Below are positions 43,826-56,436 of a stretch of 64,000 nucleotides of DNA, in pieces. The first letter of the stretch is position 1. Each line of letters starts with the position of its first letter. The notes under the pieces are model-generated. The model saw only the letters and a program-made list of their open reading frames with translations. It made no database searches and was not told the origin of the DNA. Source of the stretch: Anniella stebbinsi (taxonomy: Eukaryota; Chordata; Lepidosauria; Squamata; Anniellidae). The DNA lies in assembly GCA_029215795.1 (NCBI GenBank), contig JARDYH010000002.1, positions 204,639,810-204,703,809 on the forward strand, written 5' to 3'. Position numbers and translations under genes: made by a program.

Positions 43826-44929
43826 TTCCAGCATACTACCTGGACAAAATGATATTAAGAGATCTCTAATAGTTACCATTCCTTATAATAGCAAACTCAG
43901 GGGGTTGAGTGTTAAGATGATTGGCACTAAAATGAAGCCATTGAAAAACAAGGCGGTATCAGTGTGCTTGGATGAACCCTGAGATATTTAAAAATCATTG
44001 AAAAATGATTGAAAATCATTGAAAAATAATTGAAAATCATTGAAAAATTCATTGAAAAATGAAAAACCCAAAGGGGAGACACCCTAAAAAAAAACCACAA
44101 TCCTGTGAGGACTGAATTTGTTCAGTGGCTTCCAGAATACATGGAATATTGGATGTCAATTCTAAAAGTATGCATTTTTGGTGTGCATTTTTGAAATGCA
44201 CACATTTTCTCTCATTGACTAAAGTGTGGATGTGCGTATTGTTCTATTGTATAATTTTATTTCGCGCACATATTTCAAAGGCATACATTTTTGAATGAAT
44301 CTTTTGGTGTGTGGATCAGATTGCAAACATAAAAATATATTAATTTCTGATCATATAAATTTATGAACCCAACAATGAACTTCTCCCCCAACACTACTGA
44401 CATCAGCATTCTGACTTTGTGCAGGGAAGTTGGAACTAAGCTAGAATCCAGCTCACAGGCCTTGAAGTAGTCTCACTGAGTTTAAAAGGACTACTCTGAA
44501 TAAATTGTGAATGTCAGGCTTCACCAACACTGCTTCAGCTTCAATATTTGATTAAGCTAAAGTGTGGAAAATACTAAAAAGAAAAAAAAAACCACTTTAC
44601 AAGCTGCATTGATTGCATCACACAAAAGATGCAATCCTGGTTTTTCTGCACTTTAAACTTTGTGGATTATATTTCCAGTATCAATAGACACCATTCTACT
44701 TTAATTTCTACAGTCAGATCCATAGCTCTTTCATTGTTATTTTTTCAGTCCATCAGGCTCTCTGGATTTCACCTGTGTCAGATAAAAGTCAGCAATGAAT
44801 ACTAAAGAGACTGAAATGGGAACTTATCATTTCAGGCTGGGATATTTCAGTTTCTGAGTGTCATGATGTATATCTATTGTTCATGCTCACTTTAGGGAAG
44901 TAGCTGGAAATAATTCTATCCATTACAGC

Positions 44930-45430
44930 AATTTTGAAATAACAATAAGACTTAAAAACACAGTTATTTGTGTTTCTCATATTTTCAGACATAAGATCAC
45001 AATAGGGAATGAATCTCAATTCAAGCTTGAATCTATCAATTGGTATTTATGAGCATTTAATGGCTATTTCCCTCCAAGATAAATCCTTCACTTAATTGCA
45101 CATGATTCATAGCAATTTGTAAAACTAAATAGGATATAGACATAATATTGCAGCTATGAATACTGCTGGGTCGAAAATAAAGTAATTGACAATTGTAATT
45201 TCTCAGAAGAGTTTATGCAGCATCCTTAAATAATTGTAAATGGCATTAGGCGATTTGGCTTCACTTAATAAAATAGCAGAGAACGGTCCTTTCGACAGTC
45301 TTTAGAGCACATTTAAATCAAGCACATATTTTTACATTAGCTGAAGACTTTTTTGCGGACATACTAGCAGATACTACATTTAAAAAGTGTAAATTAAGCC
45401 ATAATAAAACTATTAATGTCAGAATTCCAG
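44930..45430. other. Candidate conserved non-coding element, AT-rich
   Basis: Five hundred bases with no recognisable repeat, AT-rich, and carrying TAATTGACAATTGTAA (a near-palindromic homeodomain-type pair) at about 45183-45198. It lies in the minus-strand gene's large intron. Enhancer function is a guess from texture only. Confidence 0.3.
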
Positions 45431-45562
45431 CTTAATGTGAGATTCGATGTAACTATAAAGGCATGAAACTGGTATTGAAGGGAAAAATAAAACCATGGTG
45501 GTGCCATAATGCGGGAAAGGGCAGGGGAATGGGGTTAAAAGAGCCATGGTGGGAGATAAGCT

Positions 45563-46041
45563 AGGGTGACCATCCGCCCGGATTTGTCCAGACATGCCCG
45601 GGAAATGGGGAGCAAATCTGCATCCGGGCGGAAAAACTGTTTTGGGGGGCCAAATCTGGAAATTTAGCCCCCCAAAAGGGTGACCAGTTGGCCCTGGGGC
45701 GATCCGGGCCAACCGGGGGGCGGCGGGGGCAAACCGGGGTGGCGGGGGGTCATGAGGCGGTGGCGGGAGGCTGGCAGCGCGAGGCAGTTACCTGCTGGGG
45801 CGTCCGCTTCCCTCCGGTGCTCGGAATCTACTGAGAAACAGGCTTCGCGACCTGTCCCTCAGTAGTGTGCCGGGTGATGGCACGGGTGGGGGGGCGGCAC
45901 GGCGCGGGGGGGCGGCACGGGGGGCGCGGGGCGGTGGCGCAGGGCGGGGCGGCGCGGGTGCACGGTGGGGGGTTTGTTTTGGGTGGGTGGGGTGGCGGGG
46001 GTGGTCCGGGATTTTGATCCTCAAAATCTGGTCACCCTAGA
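45563..46041. mobile_element. GC-rich hAT-type element with 7-8 bp TSD
   Basis: Starts TAGGGTGACCATCCGCCCGG and ends GGTCACCCTA (inverted termini), flanked by GATAAGC on both sides (AGATAAGC if the terminal A is shared, giving 8 bp). The interior is extremely GC-rich, with GGGGCGGCGGGGGCAAACCG and a run of GCGGCACGGGGGG. Retained CpG suggests a young insertion. There is no transposase frame. Confidence 0.8.
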
Positions 46042-46145
46042 TAAGCAATCTACCTTGAGTGCCTTTTGGCGGGGGTGGGGTCAGGTAGAAAGGCAGGTTA
46101 CAAATAAATAAAATAAAAGCATACTGCGTGTTCAGTACATAAAGT

Positions 46146-46283
46146 GAGGGTGAGCAACTTGTGGCCCTCCAGATATTATGGCCTACAACTCCCATCAGCC
46201 TTAACCAGCGTAGCCAATGGGAAGGACTGATGGGAGTTGTAGGCCAAATACACTTGGAGGGACACAAGTTGCCCACCCCGACC
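46146..46283. repeat. Short hairpin element
   Basis: GTGAGCAACTTGTGGCCCTC and ACAAGTTGCCCACC are inverted. Central ACAACTCCCATCAGCCTTAA and TGATGGGAGTTGTAGG. Confidence 0.85.
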
Positions 46284-46313
46284 TAAAGGGTCATCCTTCC
46301 TCTCTTTATACTA

Positions 46314-46450
46314 GGGGCAGGGAAGCTGTGTCTGTCCCAAAGTTGTTGGACTACAATTCCCATCAGTCCTGCCCATTGACCAGGCTGGCTGGAGCTGATA
46401 GGAGTTGAACTCCCACAACATCTGGAGGGCCACAGGTTTACCCCCCCTGG
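46314..46450. repeat. Short hairpin element
   Basis: GGACTACAATTCCCATCAGT versus GATAGGAGTTGAACTCC. Diverged inverted halves of the same hairpin family. Confidence 0.65.
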
Positions 46451-47176
46451 ATATAGTACTAAAATACTTAGAAATAAAAATAGTCGATTAAAAAAGGCTG
46501 TGCTTTTAGTCTTAGGTGTCGTTTATACATACCAGAATTTAAAGATCTTTTGCCCATGAGTCCAACAAATGGTTCTGTTTTATGTCCTGAAAAATATACG
46601 TTGGGGTGTTTAAATACATTTGAAATATGTTTTCATTGTGGCAATGTGCTTTCATGATGAATGCACAATAGAAACAGACTCTAGAAATATCTGAGCTCAT
46701 TATTAAATACGACACCTTGCTAAGTTTTCTTATAAGTAAAGAAGTAAGTGCCCTTGTCCATATCTATTTCTGCCCTGATCAAATCATTGCCCATTTTCAT
46801 TTATTTAAAATGAGGTTGGGTTAACACTCAGTTGTTCCTGAGCTAGTAGCCACAATCAAAATCCATATTTGCTCTCCAGCTGTCTTTTAATGAGCGAACA
46901 TGATCTTTCTTTCGGCATTTCCTTGGGCTTCTGATTCCTTAGTTCTCAAAGTCAGTGACACAAATCCAGGCATCCCTGCAGGCATGGCTGCTCAGATGAA
47001 CACACTGAGCTCCTCTACCAAATGGGCTCTCCATTCACTTTAATGGGCGGAACAGCTCTTCAGCTGAACTAAGCAGGAAATTTTGCACAGTTGGCTCTGA
47101 CCATGCCTCGGCCTCGAATAGAGGCACTGAACTGGAGAGACACGTTTCCTGATGAATCTATTAAGTTCTGTAAGCT

Positions 47177-47399
47177 AGGCTGACCATATGAAAAGGAGGT
47201 CAGGGCTCATGTAACTTTAACAGTTGTAGAGAAAAGGGAATTTCAGCCAGTGTCATTTGTATGCAATTAGTTCCTGGTGAAATTCCCTCTTCATCACAAC
47301 AGTTAAAGTTGCAGGGGCCCTGCCTTCTTTTGTATAAGGTCACTCTAGTTTAGTGCCTGTTACATGAGCCCTGTCCTCCTTTTCATATGGTCAGCCTAT
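47177..47399. mobile_element. Palindromic hAT-type MITE, shortened
   Basis: TAGGCTGACCATATGAAAAG at the left and CTTTTCATATGGTCAGCCTA at the right, flanked by TGTAAGC on both sides. The second inner module is mostly deleted. Confidence 0.85.
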
Positions 47400-47935
47400 G
47401 TAAGCAAATGTCCCATTGCAGACTCCTTTCTTTAATCCGATGAACGCTATGCCATGTGTGTGGAAAGTGAAATTTAAAGAGTCAGACAAACTGATTCTCC
47501 AACAGAATGGTGGGGTTGACTTAGTACACGGGCATCTGTGTACAGCAAATCTCATGGAGATCATTGGGCAATCGTGGGCAAATAGTTCTACGCAGCTCTG
47601 AAAGGTGAAAGCCTCTCTTCTCTTTTGCATCTGGCCATCTGAGCAAAAATCAAGCAGTGCTTGCTACGACAAAAGACCAACTGTATGCTTCTGCAGGCCC
47701 TCTGCCCAAGCTAGAATCCTCCTCTGAGCCTCTCTACTCCATCGTGGGGGAAGATAGGATTGTAAGAAGAGCAATAGCTTATCCCTTGCAGAGACGGGAA
47801 GTTTCCACACAGCATAAGATTATTTTGTCCAGAACCTGGGGAAACAGCAGCAGTGACTTTGCTTGCTCCTCTTTATTACTCTCTAGCTGCATCTCCTTTT
47901 CCTTTTCCTCCCAGGCTGACATGTACACCAACTAG

Positions 47936-48243
47936 GCTGACCATATGGAAAGGAGGACACGGCTCCTGTATCTTTAACAGTTGTATAGAAAAGGGAATTT
48001 CAGCCATTTCCATGCATGCCGCACCTGGTGAAATTCCCTCTTCATTACAACAGTTAAAGCTGCAGGAGCTCTGCCCTCTTGACCAGATACGAAAGAGGGC
48101 AGGGCTCCTGCAGCTGTAACTGTTGTAATGAAGAGGGAATTTCACCAGGTGCGGCATGCATGGAAATGACACCAGTTGAAATTCCCTTTTCTATGCAATT
48201 GTTAAAAATACAGGAGCCCGTCCTACTTTTCATACAGCCACCT
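47936..48243. mobile_element. Palindromic hAT-type MITE
   Basis: TAGGCTGACCATATGGAAAG at the left; the family's inner modules (GGAATTTCAGCC, CACCTGGTGAAATTCCCTCT, GAAGAGGGAATTTCACCAGG) fold back. The right end (CTTTTCATACAGCCACCTTA) is decayed, and no exact target duplication was found. Confidence 0.85.
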
Positions 48244-48711
48244 TAACACTGACTGCCAAGGGTTTCTACCACAAGCTCAATATGACAGAAGCTAGGATCT
48301 GCTGTGGATCACATTATACTAGATCCAAATGCCCTTCTTTGGCATGGCTTGGTCATTAACGGAAGACAATGAACAATGTCATTGTTCCAGGAAGCCTTCA
48401 CTTAGTGACCAGCTGTGGTTTATTTTGCACTTTGTTTCTTTTAAAAATGTACTTTTAATGTGTTTTTTTACTCTGTTTGTATTCTGTTTTATTTTGTCCA
48501 CTGCTCCGAAATTTTGAATGGGGAGCAGTACATAAATACTGTAAATAAATAAATAAAATTAAAAAATGAACTACTGTACAGGAATTCATTTGTTCCACGA
48601 CTTGGGCCAGATTTACACCAAGCAGGATATGACACTTTGAAAACTGTATATGGAGTGTGTCCTGGAACTCAGAAGTTGTCACTACTGCTGTAAACCATGT
48701 TAAAGCAGTAA

Positions 48712-49390
48712 GGTGACCATCTGTCCGGTTTCCCCCGGACAAGCCTGGAAAATGGGGGCCGAATTGGGGTCTGGGGGGAAAATCCCATTAAGTCAAAAAT
48801 ATCTGGAAAATTTGAGGCCTCCAAGCCCCTCCCCTGCGGCAATCTGGGCCTTCTTTTGGCTGGCGCAATGTTGCTGACCAAGAAAAGGATCCATCCTCCT
48901 TTCTGGTCCAATCTGGCCAATCTTTTGAAATTTAGGTTTTTTAACCGATTAAATCAAAACCGGCAAAATCCCCACCTTTACCAGAAGTCTGAGACCCGAG
49001 GAAGGAAGGGGAAACAGGGAGCATGCTGGGAGTAGTAGTCTTCCAGGTGAGGCTGCTGCTGCCATGTCACTCGCTCCCTGCTGGACTCCACTTCCTGGCT
49101 GGGACTGTCTCGGAGATGTTCGGAGCCGCAGTTCAGGGGTAAGGGGAGCCAGAGAGATCAGTAGAGACCTTTTTTTAAAAAGCCCCACGGCATGTGGGGA
49201 CTCCATAGGGAATCCTTGTTTTCTCCCACTCATGGGTGGTTTCCATGAGAGTGGAGGGGGGAAAAGCTTCTATGGAGTCTGCCCCCAAATAGGCCCTTTC
49301 TGAGGCTCTGCAGGGAGGGGGGGTGGAGGGGGCACTTTTTGGGAGTCCCAGAAAAGTCCCCTCTTGCACGCTCCCATCACAGGGATAATA
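48712..49390. mobile_element. hAT-type element related to 45563-46041, right end uncertain
   Basis: Starts AAGGTGACCATCTGTCCGGT with the CCCCCGGACA palindrome seen at the head of this hAT group. GC-rich interior text follows. I could not locate a matching right terminus, so the end coordinate is approximate. Confidence 0.45.
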
Positions 49391-49506
49391 CTACAAACAC
49401 TTATTTTGGATAAGTTCCCCTGACCTCAGCAGGGCTTATTTGTATAGGATTGCACTGTTTGATCAGCAAACATACTTGGTGAAGTTTGTATTCAGGCAGT
49501 TTACAA

Positions 49507-49507
<1 letters not shown>

Positions 49508-49543
<36 letters not shown>
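49508..49543. repeat. (AAT)n microsatellite
   Basis: About 12 uninterrupted AAT/ATA units. Confidence 0.9.
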
Positions 49544-50490
49544 GATTTTTTGATGCGATGTTGGTGATAGTCATATAAGTCACTGGCATCACATCAAAAA
49601 ACTATGCAGAAAATCTTCAGAAACTGGGCCTACTAAAATACATCCACACCAATATCCAGAAAGCAGTCATAATTAAAACATGCTCAATTGTCAGGAAATC
49701 CCTGAATCTGTACAAGACAGCATGACTTGGCAAAGCCCTTCATGTCCATCTAGAAAAGCTGCCACAAACGAGAAAGATATATAATGATAATAGAACAGTT
49801 ATATATAAACATAGAATTAACTAAATCAGAAGCATTAAAATACTATTCCAATATAAATAAAAAGCAAAAAATATTAGTGACAGTTAAAATAATAAAATAT
49901 GGAAAATAGACAAGCATCAATGAAAAGTGTTTGACACATTCATGTCTTTAAGGCCCATTTGAAAATAGCCAGGGAGGGAGCCAGGAGTATGTCCTGCAGA
50001 AGAACATTCCATAAGAATATGGGGCCAGTACAGAAAAGAGCCTGTCTCTCAATGGGCCTTACTTGTGAGTAGACAAGCAGTTAACCACAATAGAAAGGCA
50101 GAGAAATCTTATGTATATTTACTTGGAAGTATGTCCCACTCTGTTCAGTGGAGCTCACTTCGAGGTAAATGCTCATAGGACTGCAGCCTCAAGTAAGATT
50201 GGGGCTGTGGTGTGTGAAGATCAATGTATCTCCCCACCCCCCCCAATATTGGAGAAGGGTCGTTGTGGATAATTCTACTGCAATAACATGGATTTCCCAA
50301 CACAGGCAAAAACTGAGCAGTTCTTGTTCGTGTAGAGCCCTTGAATGCACATCAGCATTTCTGAATGCACACTGGATGTATTTAAAATCAGGTGTACAGT
50401 TGCAATCCTGGATATAAGTTGCATTGAAATCAGTGAACAATTATGCATAGGGAAATCAGCTTATTTCCAGTAAAATCATTTTCAACTTAC

Positions 50491-50514
50491 TTTTATAGGA
50501 GAGAGGGCCATATC
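50491..50514 (-). CDS. 24-nt internal micro-exon candidate, minus-strand split gene
   Basis: Minus strand: TTTTATTGTTTTCCAG (strong acceptor), then 24 nt, then GTAAGT (perfect donor). Reading with two incoming bases to complete codons gives GYGPLSYK, joined to R at the junction with the exon at 40998. In phase 0 it gives DMALSPIK. Eight codons preserves phase. Both splice sites are near consensus on a length where chance co-occurrence is unlikely, but it could still be accidental. Confidence 0.4.
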
Positions 50515-50984
50515 CTGGAAAACAATAAAAATAAATAATTAGCTAAACTAGTGTTCAAAGATTAGATATGTTATTTGGTTGTCATTTTAATGAAAAGAAC
50601 ACACACATTTAGCAACAGCACGCTACCATTACATGGCAATTAATGCACTAATTATTTTCTGTATTATTCATGGCCGTGAAACAACTCTCAGTCTAGGCGC
50701 AATACACCGGGAATGTTTCCTGTACAAAATCCATTTAAAAATGAAGACTCTTTTACTCAATTCCCTTTCTTCCTGCTGTCCCCCACCCCCAACCATATAC
50801 TTCTGCAAGAGGCATTTTTGATGTTGTGTATATCAATAAAATGAAATGGATGGTGTTAACTCTTAGTTTTGGAAATCACAATTTAGCAGTTTCAATGAGG
50901 ATCTAAATCAGGTGGAGGAACCTGTGGTCCTCCAGTTGTCATTGGATTCCGCCTCCCATCGGCCCCAGACAAATGTTGAGCGAT

Positions 50985-51590
50985 GATCTGAGTTTTTAAA
51001 GATCATGCTTGTTCTGAAAGCTGGTTGACCAGGCCTCAACTTTCAGAACGAGCACGATCTTTAAAAAATGCATAGAAAATCGAGGGTTTGAGCAATTGCT
51101 CTGATTTTTTTTCACAAATGACCAGCCAGATCCCATCTTCAATGTCCCACAAGTTTCAAGTTTTTATCTTTAAAAATGAAGAAGTTACAGCAGGGGGTGG
51201 GGCTTTTGGGGGACCCCCTATAACTTTTTAATTTGAAAAGATAGAGACATGAAACTTTTTGGACATTGCAGATTGGATCTTGCTAGTCCTGACTCCTCAA
51301 GTTTCATGTCATTATCATTTCAAATAAAAACGTTATGCATGCGTTTCCCCCAATGCAAGCCTAAGGGGAAAAAAGCAGACAACAAGATGACAGCACGGAG
51401 GTCCGGTCAACCAGTTGTGTCAATAAAGTTGCACGATTTTTAATAAATTAATATAAAATCGAGGGTTGGAGGGATTGATCCCGAATTTCATACACATGTC
51501 TACATATGGGCCAAATTTCAGATCAATCCCTCTACCCCTGTATTTTATATGAATTTTTTAAAGATCGTGCAACTTTTTGACAGGTCTGAA
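50985..51590. mobile_element. Hairpin-type element related to the hAT subrepeat family
   Basis: An inner block TTTTATCTTTAAAAATGAA(G)AAGTTA and TGAAACTTTTTGGACATTGCAG resembles the subrepeats in 29085-31648. AAGATCATGCTTG and CGAGCACGATCTTTAAAAAA make an inverted pair. Ends not resolved. Confidence 0.5.
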
Positions 51591-51959
51591 TGAACACACG
51601 TGGCGAGCTGTCATTCTGACCTGTCAGAATCCAGTGCACATCTGTCTGGAAATAGGTCTCACACTGTATACAATGTTTAGGATTTTAAGCATGTAAGCAT
51701 GTTTAGCATTGCTTTGCTAGACTGCAAACCTATGTCCTAATTTGTATAATATTTCTTCTGGTAGGGAACAGTTGGTTAATTTAGAGCCCATATTGCAACT
51801 ATTAAAGATGAAATACTAGGAATTTAATTGAAAACATGTTTATTTGAAAATGTAACACGGATTTCAATGGAGCATTTACAAAATGGCCACAATTTAGAAA
51901 AACTTTATTCCATATGCTAGAGATCATACATACGTACATCATCATCATCATCATCATCT

Positions 51960-52190
51960 TCATCATTTTATTGCATTTATATTCTGCCTTTTTTCCTCTT
52001 GCAAGGAACCTAAGGCTGCTTACATGTTCCCTCTCCTTTCCAATTTATCTTCACAACAATCCTGTGAGGTAGGTTAGGCTGAGAGTCAGTGACTGGCCCA
52101 AAGTCACCCAGTGACCTTCAAGGCCAAGTGGGAATTAGAACCCGGACCTCCAGAGTCCAAAAGCTAACCACTACACCACATTGGCTTTCC
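51960..52190 (-). mobile_element. Sauria-SINE-like element, reverse orientation
   Basis: Read backwards: AGCCAATGTGGTGTAGTGGTTAG, GGTCCGGGTTCTAATTCCC, GGGCCAGTCACTGACTCTCA, and a BovB-like tail reading CCTTGCAAGAGG then TATAAATGCAATAAAA. An (ATC)n tract at 51938-51960 forms the tail. Confidence 0.9.
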
Positions 52191-52502
52191 TACATAATAG
52201 ATCCCCCTTTTTTCAAGTTTTCCTTCCATGGTGAATAGCCAGTGTGCCCCCCATTCCAATTGGACCCATGGCAGGGGCAAAGAACCCCTTCTGCACACCA
52301 TGGCCACAATCTGAAGCACCACTCCCATCCAGTGGTGGCTATTTGTGAAACAAATTCAATGATGCAAGGCTGGATTACATGGCAGAGGTCATGTCTAATT
52401 TGGCTTTCAGTGCCTGCTAAACTGAAAAAACCTGGGAACGTCTAAGTTTTGTGTCTTGCCCCTGTCCAATGTGTAATGAACATTAAATGCTACTTGTGGC
52501 AG

Positions 52503-52504
<2 letters not shown>

Positions 52505-52536
<32 letters not shown>
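52505..52536. repeat. (TA)n microsatellite
   Basis: About 15 uninterrupted TA units. Confidence 0.9.
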
Positions 52537-52538
<2 letters not shown>

Positions 52539-53345
52539 CAATGAAAGTTTACAATAAAATGAGGTTAAACAGTTGCTAACTTTAGCTGAGTTGATCTTGC
52601 AGATAAAATCAGCCAAGGTGTGTTCAAGAGATTTAAAACGGGTCTCACCAGCATCTCTTTTGCCCATCAAGCCATAGAACTGTTGGGGTCTGGGTCGCCT
52701 GGCAATTCTCTGGAGAAAGTGTTCAAAGGGTAAAGGCAACTCCTCCTGAAACATAAATATCTTACGGTGACTGGAGCATTCAGCTTTCTGACAATGAGAT
52801 ATCGAGCGAACAAAAAAGACACTAAAACCACAGCTGCCAAGTATTGCTCAGTACATGATACCTCAGCTTCTCAGGGTTCCCCAATCCCCCTGCTGCTTTC
52901 CAAAATTTCCAAGAAGAGATGGTTTCTCCCCCACCCCCATCTGAAAGGACAGCGGCTTTTCCTCCAAATCCAGATCATGAAGTAAACAGAATGCAAATAG
53001 GACTCTCCATCCAATTGAGATCCAAAGCCCCAGTGTTCTACCATGAGGAGGCCACTAGGGGGCACTGGAAATACAGAATTAGAAAGTATCCAAACTACAC
53101 TTGATACAGGGGAATATGCGATTAGGTCCCTTGAGATTGTTTAAAAACAGTTTTAAAACAGTTGAAGGGGTGGGGGAGTCAGAATTTGATCATAGCTGTA
53201 GCACTGGGAGAAGTGATGTTTAACCCTTTCCTTCTGTCATTTCCCTTGAAGCTGCTGTTAGCATCATGGAGGAAAATGTACAGCTGCAGACATGCAAAAG
53301 TCCAATGTAAAACTATGTATGGCTCAGTTATGTTATTGTAGCTCA

Positions 53346-53373
53346 AAAGAAAGAAAGAAAGAAAGAAAGAAAG
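53346..53373. repeat. (GAAA)n microsatellite
   Basis: Six or seven uninterrupted GAAA units. Confidence 0.9.
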
Positions 53374-55137
53374 AGGCTTTTTATTGGGACACTAAAGATC
53401 TTCTGTAAGATCTTTATATAACTTCAAACTTCACAAGAGTCATTATTAGCTTTTTATAGCAAAACCAAACTACAAAGAATTAATTTGTGTTGACTAATCA
53501 TTTGTAACAAATTAAGGAGGTTCTTGAATGGGCTAAAGGCTAATTCATGCTGATGGGGGGAATCTAATTCCCTTACCATGGCTTTGCTTCCTGCTTCTTT
53601 TCTGCATTTGCAATGAGCTGTAATTACATGAGGAAGAGAGCGGCCACATGGCTTGTACAGCTCAATGCAGTTGAATTGAACAGTGCTCTCCAGTGGGCAT
53701 TTTATAGTACAACTTTGCCAGCATATGGCAGAAAACCCTGACAAATATCGACATATCCCAGAAGAGTCGTTTTTTCTGAGGTTTATTTTTTAACGCTAAA
53801 ACCGGAAAATGGAGCGGGAGATGCACAAGAGGCTGATGCCATCATTAGAATGACCTGCAAACATCTGTGAGTGGCTAGTCACGAGTGTGCTATAAAACAC
53901 TCATTTTTGTTTGAGGTATGGAAGCTGTTAGGTTTGGTCTGTGATGGTTGTTCCAGTCATCACTTGATGCTAGTGGTAAACAGACATGTACGAAAAACGA
54001 AGGAAGTCATGTTGGTCCATGAGGAAAAAGAATCCAAAGTCCATGATTAGGCAATAGCTTTAATAGGACCAATGAAAAAGATACAAAAAAAGTAAGCAAG
54101 CTTTCATGTTCTCTAGAACTCTTTCTCAGGCTCAATGGTAAACAGAGCATGGGGGGGGGGCAGAGGAAACAAAAGCCATCATGAGTCTGAAGCCAGGGAG
54201 TCTGCATCTAGCAAAAATCTTAGGGTAAGATGTGGGAGGAGATAGCAGGCCTAAGTAGGCTGTACTACATACTAAGCAGGTTTCAGGTTGTTCCTAGAAC
54301 TGCTGGAATAAAGAAGCATACAATACTATATCCTCCATTTTTGTAAATACAAAATCTGGTTGTTAGCAGCCACTGTATGTATGAACTTATCCAAAGTTCA
54401 TTAGCTTTGAGTGTATGTTTGCTAGGCTTCCAGACAGACAACTCCTTGCACTATTGAGTAGAAGAAGACATTGTGCTGCAATGCTGTCTTTCCCTTCTTA
54501 TCATTTTTTTTGTGGAAAGAAAAAAAAAGATGGAAGAAGCAGTGGGAAAACATGGGAGAGTTACAATGAGCATTTCTACACAAAGTTGTTAATCTGCTGT
54601 ATCTACTTTTGGTTTCATCACAGAATTGAGATCTGAGCTGCACACACAGTTTTCTTTTCCTGCTTTTTGGCTACATAAACTCTAGATGGCACTACAGCAG
54701 AATAACACAATTCCACAATTCTTTCACTTTCACGAATAATACTTTATTTTCCCCACTCTAAAGAAAACCGGAAAGTTCACTTAAAAAGCAGAAGTGTAAT
54801 GGGAGAGTCACAGTAAAGAATAAATGTCTCACGTAGAAAAGCTTAATGAAAGATGATGAAGTTTGGTTCTTTAGCAAAACCCCTTGTTTGAGGCAGGGAA
54901 ATTCTACAATAAAACCCTCAAGCATCCTAGGAAAGAGATTGACTAGGGGAGGTGTAAGTATTGGTCATGCTGGCTGGATCTGATGGGAGTTGTAATCCAA
55001 ACCATTTAGAGGGCCTGCCTACCCCTGGTTTACAGTTAAGAATCTGGTGAAAATGGTATTTGAATGTTACATTTTTCCATGAGGTCCTGTCTTTCCAAGG
55101 CTTTGGGGGAAGACTCTTTACTTCTTTCAGCAATGCA
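53374..55137. other. Intronic sequence, no certain exon
   Basis: Part of the long first or second intron of the minus-strand gene. It holds a diverged repeat (54470-54600) shared with 18725-18965 and 59880-60320, and a half hairpin at 54955-55030. A weak 41-nt exon candidate at 53577-53617 is discussed among the findings. Confidence 0.4.
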
Positions 55138-55300
55138 GCCAATGTAGCCTAGTGGTTAGAATGTTGGAGCAGGACTGAGAAGATCCAGGTGCAAATCCCT
55201 GCTCAGCCATGTAATTCTCACTATCGCTTAGCTTAATCTACCTCACAGGGTTGTTGTGCGGATCGAATGGGAGACTATGCCACCTTGAGCTCCTTGATAA
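55138..55300 (+). mobile_element. Sauria-SINE-like fragment
   Basis: Head GCCAATGTAGCCTAGTGGTTAG, B-box region CCAGGTGCAAATCCC, CTCACAGGGTTGTTG, and a tail ending CCACCTTGAGCTCCTTG. The 3' end is truncated. Confidence 0.8.
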
Positions 55301-56394
55301 GAGCATCATCAGATGGGGGGGCGGGTGTCATGTTTCCATACCGTCGCTTTTCTGTCCCATGGTAGGGATGAGCAGCTTCACCTTTCTTCGAACAGGGAAG
55401 AAAGAGGAAGAAGCAACGACCACGTGGCCCATTCAGTGGGCGTTTTTATCGCACTGCTTTTCCTGCACAGCAGGAAATGGTGGCTAGTTTCACCTCAAAA
55501 AAACAAAACAAAACAATTTACCCGCTTTTATTTTGTCACAAAAAATAGAAAAACCAAAGGGAGGAGAGCATCCACTAAAGTAAAAAAAAGGAGAGAGGAG
55601 GTGTTCCCGGAATGCTGAAATGCTTTAATATTATATGCCCAATGTGTTTCGGCCTGTAAGGTTTTATTTAGAAGGCCTTCATCAGGGGGTTGATAAGATA
55701 GGTCTGCAGAAGTTTCTTAACAAAATGATAGTCAGGGAAGTCCACTTTCACCAGCCCAGCTGATCCAGTGTAAATTTGGATCCAACCCATTGACTCAAAA
55801 TGTACTGGAGTCCAGACCTTTTCCTCAAAATCACTTCAAAACAAACCAATACATGTTACCAAAAGGCAGAATGGTAACGCTAACATAACTGGAGTATGGG
55901 TGTGAGTTTTAAAACTCTGCCTGCCAGGATCTTTCTGCCTGTGAAGATGAAAGATTACGTCGCACCAGCAGAAGATGCTTCCTCCCCCCCCCCGCCATTT
56001 TCTTCCCACAGAACTGAGGTGCGGGAGGGATTCCATGTCTTTGTTCAAAACTATTGGGGAGTGATGTGTAAACAAACCCCAGAGATCAATCCAGAGCCAT
56101 CTCATTTTGTTTTGTAGGGATAAGGAACCCTGGAGCAATGTTCATTGCAGACAAGCCTGCATTCTGAGAGGAAAGGTTGGATTTAACTCCAGGACACTGA
56201 AACTAATGAAATCTCACATTCTCCCACACTACTGCTTAGTGAACAAGCCTTTGGAGGGCAATGCCTTTGGAGTGAAAATATTGTAGAGCTGGGCTGAAAT
56301 TTCTCAGGAATTTCCCGGAGAAAATTTCACAGAATTTCCCCCCACCCTACCCTGAAAAAATAAAGCCACTTTGCAGGATTTTATCTGAATATTC

Positions 56395-56396
56395 TC

Positions 56397-56436
<40 letters not shown>
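56395..56436. repeat. (ATT)n microsatellite
   Basis: About 13 uninterrupted ATT units. Confidence 0.9.

Noticed and set aside
53577..53617. 41-nt exon candidate for the minus-strand gene
   Set aside because: It has a usable acceptor and a GTAAGG donor, but does not close the phase from the signal-peptide exon to the 24-nt exon without another unseen exon. Left as a possibility only.
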